From positions 52,487 to 94,621 of the forward strand of contig NZ_FNGM01000025.1 in NCBI RefSeq assembly GCF_900102965.1: DNA of 42,135 nt. The letters run 5' to 3'. The translations under genes were made by a program, and so were the position numbers. The notes below the pieces were generated by a model. That model was given only the letters and a program-made list of their open reading frames with translations, made no database searches and was not told the DNA's origin. The first letter of the stretch is position 1, and every line of letters starts with the position of its first letter. Below, piece after piece: positions 25,367-33,400 of this stretch. Origin of the DNA: Paenibacillus jilunlii (lineage in GTDB: Bacteria > Bacillota > Bacilli > Paenibacillales > Paenibacillaceae).

Positions 25367-25648
25367 CACTTTTAGAACTATAAAATGTACGTAACATTAA
25401 TTGGTAGTGAACAGCGCGCGGTTATATACCGAAGTCTGTTTTTTCATCTTAGGACTAACATAGGCGTACAGGACACTCTCAAAGAGGTATACCCAAAGGA
25501 TAGCTGCACGTAGTGTAAGGTCTCATTTTCTGACTTGGTACAAGCAAAGAGTTTGAATATCATCTGTAAAAAAGTAGAATTTACAACCTTCACCTGGTTT
25601 TATTATGAGTCTGACCTATTTATTTTTCTCTTTATAGAAAGACCTCCA
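25367..25648. other. Geneless AT-rich spacer
   Basis: No frame with a ribosome site and sensible composition is present. A few words (AAAAAAGTAG) also occur just upstream of the 23720 gene. It ends where the diverged duplicate of the cheA 3' flank begins. Confidence 0.4.
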
Positions 25649-26313
25649 ATGATCACTTGCAGATATCAGATAAATAGCCGGAAGGAGACAGTGAAATGCT
25701 GTGTTATCCTTCCGGTTATTTTACTGTTTAGGGAATTAGGCAATGCGGAAACAATGCGGATATCTTGGAAGCTTCAGAAGATATAGGCGGTGCAGGAGGA
25801 TTAGGTTCTACCAGCGGAGTGAAGTTTTGTGAAAAAGTCTTCTTTTCTGGTTGTTTCGGACTCAGAAGCCGTTATTTCGTTTGATATGCCTAAAATGAGG
25901 GGAGAAAAAGCCAAACAGCGGAATCTCAGTCCGTTTGTGTTGCGGAATGGAGGAATCCTCCCCATTAAGGGATTTCCTGTCCGCATCAGCCGCGGATCGA
26001 TCGTAAGCTAGGAGTTGTTAAATTCCCCCAGGGGAAATTCGGTCCGGGATGTGTTGTTCGCATGTATTTTGCTATCACTTCCAAAATCCTTGCGGGGTAT
26101 ATTTCCGATTGGATTCCAAATTAGCTATATGAAGGTTGAAAATGCCTGAAAGCCTGACAAGAACCTCTCGCATGTCTGACGGCAGCGGGGTGACCGGACA
26201 CTGGAAAGTGTATGTCACCACTGAGGTCGGGCATAAGATCGATATCAGTGTCGAAGCGGGCCAGCCACTAGGCAAGTCAAGAAACAGGCAATCACTGCCC
26301 GTTTCTTGACTTT
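25649..26313 (+). repeat. Decayed duplicate of the 22764-23548 segment
   Basis: Matches to the earlier copy occur in the same order: a CAATnnAnCnCTTGnAG flank, the operon-terminator hairpin (25673-25720 versus 22789-22836), a leader containing GGGGTATATTT and GGATTCCAAATTAGCT (26092-26126 versus 22930-22961), and the start and end of the membrane-protein gene. About 330 bases between hairpin and leader (25721-26055) have no counterpart. That insert holds only a doubtful 60-codon GTG frame (25829-26011). Confidence 0.75.
26142..26309 (+). pseudogene. Remnant of the 22977 membrane-protein gene
   Basis: A 55-codon frame starts MPE as in the intact gene and jumps directly to the C-terminal SLTRT...RMSDGSGVTGHWKVYVTT block, so about 138 codons are missing in frame. 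The membrane segment and linker are lost. A one-base insertion near the old stop (CAGCCACTAG versus CAGCACTAA) extends it by about ten residues. Its ribosome site is weakened (GAAGG versus AAGGAGG). Almost certainly non-functional. Confidence 0.8.
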
Positions 26314-26315
26314 TT
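26274..26315 (+). terminator. Terminator after the remnant
   Basis: AAGTCAAGAAAC (26274-26285) pairs with GTTTCTTGACTT (26301-26312), with inner GGCA/TGCC, then a T-run. The intact gene upstream keeps only the left arm of this terminator (near 23531-23548), after which the sequence diverges. Confidence 0.85.
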
Positions 26316-26407
26316 AATAGAATAATTCCAACAGAAGTATTACAATTAATCCGTTATTGACCTCATGGGCCAATGGAAACAGCAAATGATTATAAGGGAG
26401 ACGAGCT

Positions 26408-27169
26408 ATGAAAGAGCACTTGGCAAAAAAAGGACATCCGGTTTTATTTTCACTCATGCTGGGCATAGTATTGACTCTGCTGGTATCGGCAGCTTCAGCG
26501 GCAGCGAGCATCATGGAGCTTGACGACACGGGAATCCGGTTCGCCCAGGCTTGCGCCTTTTTCCTCATGGCCGTGATAGTTACGGTGTATATGAGCAGAA
26601 GCCGCAGGCCGCGTGGCAGCTATGGATTCAAAAGGTTCGAGGGGGCAAAGGAAAAGCGGGCGCTTTACTACATTCCATTGCTGGTCATCGCGCTGCTTCA
26701 GCCGGCAATGGCCGGGATTAACACTAAGCTTTCCTGGATTGAGGTGGGGAGCATTCTTCTGCTGACCGTCTGTGTCGGTTTTACAGAAGAAACGATTTTC
26801 CGGGGGATCATCCGGGAGAAGCTCCGGTTCAAGGGACCTGTGTTTTATATTGTTTTTTCTTCAGTGTTTTTTGGCATCCTGCATATGGCCAATGCGCTGA
26901 ACGGAACCGATCTTATACATATTGTTCTTCAGGTGATCAATGCGCTGCTGCTGGGCTGTATCCTGGCGCTGTTAATTGAAACAACGGACAACATCATTCC
27001 TTTGATTACATTTCATTTTATTTATGATGCGCTCGCTATGGTCAGCAATGAAAATTTGGACCAGGAGATTCTGGTGGTTTCAGTATTAAATATCCTGTAT
27101 CTGCTGTATGGAATCTATCTAGTTGCCGTGCTGTTGCGGAGAAACAAAGCCCAGAGCTTGTCTATGTAA
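26408..27169 (+). CDS. CPBP-family intramembrane metalloprotease
   Basis: 253 residues with about seven to eight hydrophobic segments. The Abi/CPBP motifs are intact: 'GFTEETIFRG' (about 124-133, EExxxR), 'FFGILHMANA' (about 155-164, FxxxH) and a later 'TFHFIYDA' (about 200-207, HxxxD/N). These glutamate/histidine residues form the metal site of Rce1-like proteases. Such proteins process prenylated or peptide substrates and often give bacteriocin self-immunity. AAGGGAG is about 8 bases upstream. No bacteriocin gene is next to it, so its role here is open. Confidence 0.9.
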   Translation: MKEHLAKKGHPVLFSLMLGIVLTLLVSAASAAASIMELDDTGIRFAQACAFFLMAVIVTVYMSRSRRPRGSYGFKRFEGAKEKRALYYIPLLVIALLQPAMAGINTKLSWIEVGSILLLTVCVGFTEETIFRGIIREKLRFKGPVFYIVFSSVFFGILHMANALNGTDLIHIVLQVINALLLGCILALLIETTDNIIPLITFHFIYDALAMVSNENLDQEILVVSVLNILYLLYGIYLVAVLLRRNKAQSLSM

Positions 27170-27178
27170 AAAAAGAAG

Positions 27179-27220
27179 CGGTCAGCCAACAGGAGTATTC
27201 CTGCGGGCTGGCCGTTTTTT
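27179..27220 (+). terminator. Terminator after the CPBP protease gene
   Basis: CGGTCAGCC (27179-27187) pairs with GGCTGGCCG (27206-27214) through one G-U, with an inner CAGGA/TCCTG stem, followed by six T. Confidence 0.9.
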
Positions 27221-28027
27221 CTGGACAACATCCCCACATCCCTATTCTTAACGAAGGCCGTCGGAATTGAAAAGGGTTAGCTGGAAATGAAAACGCAAAC
27301 AAAACGCAATAATCCTCAGCAATTCTTAGGCTTGGGAAGATCAGGCAAGGAAATGGCGAATTTTCAGGAAATAGGCGGGAATATACAGGCTTTTGAAGTT
27401 TTAAATTTTATCCTTTATGCGTTAGAATGTAGACATCACCACAGGAACCTACCTAAGCAAAGATCAGGGGTTACCCGGGTGACTGTCTCATTCCTAAATT
27501 TAGCAATGAATGTAGGAAAGGAGAGAATCCAATGTACTGAGTTAGCGAAGCATGCCGGAATCGGCTGCGGGTAGAAGGGTGGACGTGACAACATCTTTCG
27601 GCAGACCGTGGGGATGCGGGTAACCAGGGCAGCAAATCTTTTGTAAGGGAAAAAGCTATTCATTCAAGCAAGAGCCATCTTGCGGAAGAAAGAGCGTGAT
27701 TCCGTTGAAAAAGGTTAGCGAAGCGTACGAATACGATATTCACAACAGGAAAAACGCCGGTGAAAACGTTTTTCGTGGAATCGTGTACGCGGGAATTCAC
27801 CCCCATATGCAGGACATGGATTAATGCTCCGAACAGGAGAGTACGGGTAAAAGTAAGTTGAATTTGAGAACAATCACCATGTCAGGGATATGGCTTGTTA
27901 CTTGGAGGAAATGATAGAATTGGATACAGGAGTTAGCACATAATCCCCGTTGCCTTATACTTAAGGTTAACGGGGATTTATGCGTACATAGTGAGGAATA
28001 ACCAAAGGAAACAGCGTATACAGGCAT
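27221..28027. other. 800-bp stretch without a recognisable gene
   Basis: Open frames here are short, lack consistent ribosome sites and look like no family. Two structures stand out. A long imperfect hairpin spans 27723-27790, with outer arms GCGTAC/GTACGC and inner AAAAACG/CGTTTTT. A compact one lies at 27942-27978, with arms AATCCCCGTT/AACGGGGATT and an inner CCTTA/TAAGG, possibly the terminator of the minus-strand hydrolase. The rest could be a decayed element or an unannotated RNA; I cannot decide. Confidence 0.4.
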
Positions 28028-28987
28028 CTACAGCCAGTCAGGATGCACAAGCAGAGGCGCAATGTGTTCGCTGAAGACATCCGCAGGCGGATTGTTTTTG
28101 CCGTGCTTGTTATCCTGAGTCAGAACGACGACCGTCTGAGGCTCCGGCAATACGTACACAAATTGTCCGGCATACCCCCTGGCGTAATAAAATGGAATGG
28201 CGGCTGGAGGCTCCCCGTCACCAGCAGCATGAGGATAGGAATCTGTCCACCAATGCCAGCCGTACCCTCCGCGGCGGGGAGCTTCCGCATGCATGGCCGT
28301 TGTCACTGAACGTGCAAGCCTCTCCCGCGAAATCAGCTGTGCCCCCTCCCAGCACCCTTGCTGCAAATAGAGCTGTCCAAATTTCAACAGAGCTGACGGC
28401 GTCAGCTTAAGCCCGAACCCGCCTGTATGAATGCCTTGAGGATCAGCCTCCCATTGATATTCCTCAATTCCAAGCGGTCCAAACAGATATTGCTCGGCAA
28501 ACCGTGCCGTGGTCATCCCCGAGCCTTGAACCAGAATGGCGGATAAGAGCTGCGATATCCCGGAGTTGTACTCCATGCGTGTCCCAGGAGCATCCGCAAG
28601 CGGTTGTTCCAGCACATACTCCACCCAATCGGGGGAGCGGGTCATCTTGGGGAAGGAATTGAGCCCGCCGAATTCGCTCCAGCGAAAACCGGCAGACAGG
28701 GTCAACAGATGTTCCAAGGTTATCTCCTGTTTACGTGTGTCCTTGTCCCGGCGGAGCTGCGGGAGAAATTCGGCAGCGCTTGACGAAGGGGCCGGCAGCA
28801 GGCCTTGATCCATTGCAATGCAGATCAGCGAGGAAAGCACGCTTTTGGTACAGGAATTGATCTTGGCAATCTCGGAAGCGGTGCGGTCATCCCGATAATG
28901 CTCAAACCTAAGCTCGCCATGGGTGCTGATTAGGCAGCTTCTCAGATTCAGCGGGGCAATAGCTTGTTGTAAGGTCATCTGATTCAT
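28028..28987 (-). CDS. Serine hydrolase, class C beta-lactamase family
   Basis: About 319 residues of the PF00144 beta-lactamase/transpeptidase-like fold. The SxxK nucleophile is 'SCTK' (about residue 45) and the YxN-type motif is 'YNSG' (about 150). A later 'GYGWHWW' and 'YYARGYAGQFVYVLPE' match the third conserved region of EstB/DD-peptidase-like members. No signal peptide is apparent, which favours a cytoplasmic esterase/amidase over a true beta-lactamase. A longer frame begins at 29137, but ATG 28987 has AAAGGA 8 bases upstream and the extra 50 residues look non-conserved. Substrate unknown. Confidence 0.85.
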   Translation of the reverse strand: MNQMTLQQAIAPLNLRSCLISTHGELRFEHYRDDRTASEIAKINSCTKSVLSSLICIAMDQGLLPAPSSSAAEFLPQLRRDKDTRKQEITLEHLLTLSAGFRWSEFGGLNSFPKMTRSPDWVEYVLEQPLADAPGTRMEYNSGISQLLSAILVQGSGMTTARFAEQYLFGPLGIEEYQWEADPQGIHTGGFGLKLTPSALLKFGQLYLQQGCWEGAQLISRERLARSVTTAMHAEAPRRGGYGWHWWTDSYPHAAGDGEPPAAIPFYYARGYAGQFVYVLPEPQTVVVLTQDNKHGKNNPPADVFSEHIAPLLVHPDWL

Positions 28988-29176
28988 CCGGCTCATCCTT
29001 TCATAAGACGTATCATACCATTGGTTCATATCATACCCCAAATTGGCTTGCGGACAACCGGCATCACAGTAAAAGCTGCCCGGAGCAAATCCTGGCAGCT
29101 TTGTATAATCAATTTCCAGTCGCACTGACAGCTTCATGTGGAGAGTGTGTACGAAATGAATATTCTTGTTTTAGCT

Positions 29177-29395
29177 TCATAGTTCCTGATAAACAATATT
29201 TATAAGTTCGATCTTCAAGGTCTGGATGGCCTCTTCCCGGGGCAGCATGATGAACCTGGACAAATATTCGATATCTACTGAGAAAAGACTTAGGATATCC
29301 TCCATGGATTCTTTGTCACCGTTTTGCGCTTTTTTCACTGTTTCGACGAAATGATGAGATATTCCTTCAGGATTTCTAGCCCCTTGCGCTTCCAT
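29177..29395 (-). CDS. Region-2-like co-sigma subunit (HTH_16 / RsoA-like)
   Basis: 72 residues with the HTH_16 (PF12645) pattern: 'FVETVKKAQNGDKESMEDIL' then 'YLSRFIMLPREEAIQTLKIE'. From memory this resembles the N-terminal core-binding region of TcdR/UviA-type group 5 sigma factors. It lacks any region 4. AGGGGG lies 7 bases before ATG 29395, so this start is well supported although it lies 61 bases inside the upstream sigma gene. The order region-4 protein then small region-2 protein mirrors B. subtilis sigO-rsoA, where the two polypeptides act together as one sigma factor. Function here is inferred from that analogy. Confidence 0.65.
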   Translation of the reverse strand: MEAQGARNPEGISHHFVETVKKAQNGDKESMEDILSLFSVDIEYLSRFIMLPREEAIQTLKIELINIVYQEL

Positions 29396-29706
29396 TTGCT
29401 AACCCCCTGTTGAGTCATATGTAACTCTCTCGCAACCTCGTGTTCTGCCATGCCTTCTATCACCGTTTTTTTAATGATATACCTGCACTTCTCCCAAGGA
29501 ATCGTTTCCAGAAGCTCGTCCACAAACAGCTCTGAAATCACCATGGTCTCAAAGCTGCTGTCAGAGCTGCTGTCATACAGCTGATTGTCATACAGCGGGC
29601 TGCTTTCCCGGATCAGCTGAATGCGAGTTTTGTACTGGATTCTCCATGCTGAGCGTTTTAACAGTTTTCTGCAGGTTTCAACTAGCTCGTCATCATAGGT
29701 AATCAT
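29335..29706 (-). CDS. Sigma-70 region-4-like factor (TcdR/SigO-like)
   Basis: 123 residues. The C-terminal half is a region 4 helix-turn-helix: 'IIKKTVIEGMAEHEVARELH' followed by 'MTQQGVSKWKRKGLEILKEY', close in pattern to group 5 sigma factors and SigO. Region 2 is absent. A longer frame from 29856 exists, but GGGGGAG is 5 bases before ATG 29706, and the upstream extension reads like noncoding sequence. It overlaps the region-2-like gene by 61 bases and diverges from the holin gene. By analogy with TcdR-TcdE and UviA-UviB it probably switches on the release cassette on the other strand. Confidence 0.7.
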   Translation of the reverse strand: MITYDDELVETCRKLLKRSAWRIQYKTRIQLIRESSPLYDNQLYDSSSDSSFETMVISELFVDELLETIPWEKCRYIIKKTVIEGMAEHEVARELHMTQQGVSKWKRKGLEILKEYLIISSKQ

Positions 29707-29974
29707 GACTACTCCCCCATTTTCAGTTTTGCAAAAACAGATTGGCCAGTGCAGCCTGTTCCCCCAGGCCCGATCCTCCGTGTGGGCGAATCGACTGATT
29801 TCTCTCCTTATATAACAAGTAGAATATTCCATAGATTCCACAACTATCAAAAACATAAATTTACATGATTACTATTTTTATTCGAATAGTTGTAAAAATA
29901 ATCTTTGAATTACCATTATTTACGATGGTGAATAAGTTTTGATTGTCGAAATTTCATTTTTGGAGGCGTTGGGG
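29707..29974. promoter_or_regulatory. Divergent promoter region, sigma pair / holin
   Basis: A very AT-rich gap from about 29850 on. Inverted repeats are ACTATT-N8-AATAGT (29871-29890) and ACCAT-N8-ATGGT (29912-29929), and ATTACTATTTTTA is mirrored by TAAAAATAAT (to about 29902). No good housekeeping -35/-10 pair precedes the holin, consistent with an alternative-sigma promoter. The exact start sites cannot be read. Confidence 0.4.
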
Positions 29975-30379
29975 ATGAAGGATTACTTTACACCGGAAAT
30001 CATCAATACCATTCTTACTGTGCTGGTTATTCCGCTGCTGGGTTTAATGGCAAAAGCTATTGTGGCATATACCAAACGCGAAATAGCCCACCTGGAAGAA
30101 AAGATCGGAGCCGAGGCCGTGAACACGCTGCTGAACCGGGCGGGGGATGTCATTGAGTCCGCGGTGATTGCGGTGAACCAGACGTTCGTGGAGGCGCTGA
30201 AGCAGCAGGGTTCTTTTGATGCGGCGGCGATGGAGAAGGCGTTCATGCTGGCTAAAGAAAAGGCTGTGACCCTGCTCGGGGAAACGGCCAAAACGGAGCT
30301 GAGCCTTGTCCTCGGTGATTTCGAAGCCTGGATTGAAACCAAAATAGAAGTTTATGTGAACCGGAATAAACAGTTGTAA
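29975..30379 (+). CDS. Phage-type holin, LLH family
   Basis: 134 residues. One membrane segment (about 9-32, 'TILTVLVIPLLGLMAKAIVA') is followed by a long amphipathic helix with 'EEKIGAEAVNTLLNRAGDVI' and a C-terminal helix rich in Lys/Glu, the layout of Holin_LLH (PF09682). Holins of this type permeabilise the membrane for endolysin or toxin release. ATG 29975 has GGAGG 8 bases upstream; the TTG frame at 29939 adds 12 residues without a ribosome site. First gene of the rightward cassette, facing away from the sigma pair. A strong ribosome-site-like AGGAGGGG (30411-30418) after it is followed by no normal start codon. Confidence 0.8.
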   Translation: MKDYFTPEIINTILTVLVIPLLGLMAKAIVAYTKREIAHLEEKIGAEAVNTLLNRAGDVIESAVIAVNQTFVEALKQQGSFDAAAMEKAFMLAKEKAVTLLGETAKTELSLVLGDFEAWIETKIEVYVNRNKQL

Positions 30380-30476
30380 AAACCTGTCCGGATTTCCCTT
30401 TGATTAGTAAAGGAGGGGCAAATCTTCGCCAAGATAGATACGCTCATCACACACAAAAAAAGTTAGGGGATGCATG

Positions 30477-33400
30477 ATGAAACATTCAAAAAGAAAAGTA
30501 AAGCATGTGCAGCAAGGAAGGTTAGGCATCATCACCAAATGGTTGTGCCTTTTGCTCCTGATCTTGTTGCTGGCTCCCGGGGCTGTGTTTGGATCGGGAA
30601 AAATGTTCCTGGACGACCCGGCGGGTGCCGGGGCAGGAAAAGTGTATGCGGCGGTGTATGATACCGAACCTCCCGCTAAGCAGACGGTCAGAAATTCTGT
30701 CTACCAATCCGTATATGATTCAGTGTATGGGCTGGACCCGACACTCGGAGTCATCCTGCACCACGCGGCCTATCAGATGAACCTGCTTGCCGTAAGTGAT
30801 GTGGAGGGGTCAATGACCGAAGTGTCACCACTGCTCCAGCAGATCAGATTGTCCCAGGCTTCGGGGGTCATTCCGGGCGGACGCGGATTTATGCTCCCGC
30901 AGGTGGTAGCTGTCAAGGATCTGGCAGGCAACCCGCTTGCCGGGGTTCCTGTTACTTTTACAGCTTCTGAAGACAGCACGATTACAGCGGTTATGCGAGG
31001 GCTTAACAGTACTGGAATCACAGTTTTAACGGATGCCAACGGGTATGCCTCTGCCGCCAACACCTTCACGGGTTATGCGGGGGAAGGGTATCAGGTCTAC
31101 TCGAAGAGTACCGGTGTCATTAAGACCCTGGATGTAAAAGCTACGGTCCCGGGTCTGCCGCCGGTCACCTTCAAGGTGGAAATCGGTGCCGTGGGCTCCA
31201 ACCTGATCGACACCACGCCGCCCGCGATTATGGCAACGGCGCGAAACGATGCCGGAGCTCCTTACATTGCCGGAACATGGACCAATCATTCCGTGACGGT
31301 TCATTACACGGCAACCGATACGTTATCCGCGATTAAATCACTGACCTCCGATCAGAGCTTTACCGCTGAAGGAGCGGGCCAGATGGCAACGGGTAAGGCT
31401 GTGGACAGCGCAGCTTCGAGTGATGAGGATAAGAACCATTATTCCATCACGGCCTTTGGACCCATTAACATTGATAAAAGCGCCCCGGTTACAACGGTAA
31501 GTGCGCCGGGGGCGGAATCCGGCAGCTGGAGCCTTGATAAGGTGAAGCTTCATTTGGCCGCAGAGGACCTGTATTCAGGTGTCGACTCCCTCTATTATAA
31601 GCTGGGTGAGAATGACGCCGTGAAAACGTCAGGCAGCAGTGCAGATGTTGAGATTAGCCAAGAAGGAACAACTACGGTCACCTATTGGGCTGTGGATAAA
31701 ACCGGGAATGCCGAAGCTGCCCAGACAGCAACAGTTAAAATCGATAAAAGCGGTCCGGTCATGTCCAGCATTCTTAGCCCTGAGGCGAATGCAAAAGGCT
31801 GGAACAGCACCAATGTTACGGTTTCCCTCACGGCCTCGGATGTAAACTCGGGGGTTAAGGAAATTCACTACATCCTGGGTGCAGCCGGGGAAGAGAAGAT
31901 TGTAACGGGAACAACGGCAGCGTTTGCTGTCCAGACTGAAGGGATCACACCGCTTGCGTTCTGGGCTGTAGACCAGGCGGGGAATAGTACTCCTGTACAA
32001 AAGACTGAAGTGAAGATAGACAAAACGGTTCCGGTAGTCACAGTACCGGCAGATATCACGATTGAGGCAAAGGGGATTCGAACGTCTGCCGATATCGGGC
32101 AAGCCTCCGTGAAGGATATTTCGGTCCCTGATGTTTCCATCACAAACGATGCCCCGGCGGATTATCCGCTCGGAACAACAACCGTGAAATGGACCGCAGT
32201 GGACCCGGTAGGGAACACCTCTTCACAGGTGCAGAAAATCACAGTGAAGGATACAACCAAACCTGTGCTTACTGTGCAGGGGGATATCGTGGTTGAAGCG
32301 GCTGCTGTAAAAACACCGGTTGTGGTCACCGGGGCATCGGCAACCGATATTTTCCCGGTCATTGTGGTAAATGATGCTCCGAAGGAATTCCCTATCGGCA
32401 CGACAAAGGTCACATGGACGGCTACGGATGCGAACAGCAACATCATTACAGCTACCCAAAAGGTTATTGTTGTCGATACGGTCAAGCCTGTGCTGACAAT
32501 ACCTGCGAACATCACCAAGGAAGCTGAAGGCAGAAGAACTGCGGTTTCCATTGGTACGGCGACAGCGGAAGATATTTTTAAAGTGAATATCACGAATAAT
32601 GCACCGGCAGACTTTCCGGTAGGAACGACCGAGGTCAGCTGGACGGCTAAAGACGAGAACGGGAATGTCTCTACAGCCAAGCAATTGATTACGGTTAAAG
32701 ATACTACCAAGCCTGTAATGGCCATTCCGCAGGACATCACCATCGAGGCAACCAGCCCGCGGATGGAGCTGGAGATTGGAAAGGCTCAGGTCACAGATTT
32801 ATTCGATGTGCTGCTTGTCAATGATGCCCCGGAATATTTTACGGTAGGGGTTACCAAGGTGACCTGGACGGCTACTGACGAGCACGGCAATATCACGAGT
32901 GCGGTTCAGAATGTTACCGTTATTGACAGTACTGACCCAGTGCTCACAGTGCCTAAGGATGTCTCAGCAGAAGCCACTGGAATTAAGACGCCGGTGGAAC
33001 TGGGAGAGGCGGCAGCTACGGATATTTTTAAGGTGATTGTTACCAATAATGCCCCGGATAGCTATGCTGTCGGACAAACGATTGTGACCTGGACAGCTGC
33101 CGACGAGAATGGCAACGTCACCAAGAAAACGCAGACAGTTACCATCACTGATACCACCAAGCCGCTGGTTACGCTGCCAAGCGATAAGACGGCAGAAGCG
33201 ACCGGGGAAAGAACAAAGGTAGACATCGGTAAGCCGGTGGTGACGGAAATATTCCCGGTAACCATAACCAATAATGCACCCGCGGATTTCCCGCTGGGAA
33301 CGACGGAAGTGACCTGGACGGTTACCGATGAGAATGGCAATGCGACCATAGGCACGCAAAAGATCAAGATAGTAGATACGACCAAACCTAAGCTCACAGC

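Noticed and set aside
25829..26011. 60-codon GTG frame in the duplicate remnant
   Set aside because: Weak start, both strands equally open, no family; more likely part of a dispersed repeat.
27287..27574. 95-codon frame in the geneless stretch
   Set aside because: No ribosome site, no recognisable domain and atypical composition; likely chance.
27590..27720. Group II intron or T-box remnant
   Set aside because: Some GGGTGG and GAGCC words are present, but no domain V, T-box core or reverse-transcriptase sequence can be found.
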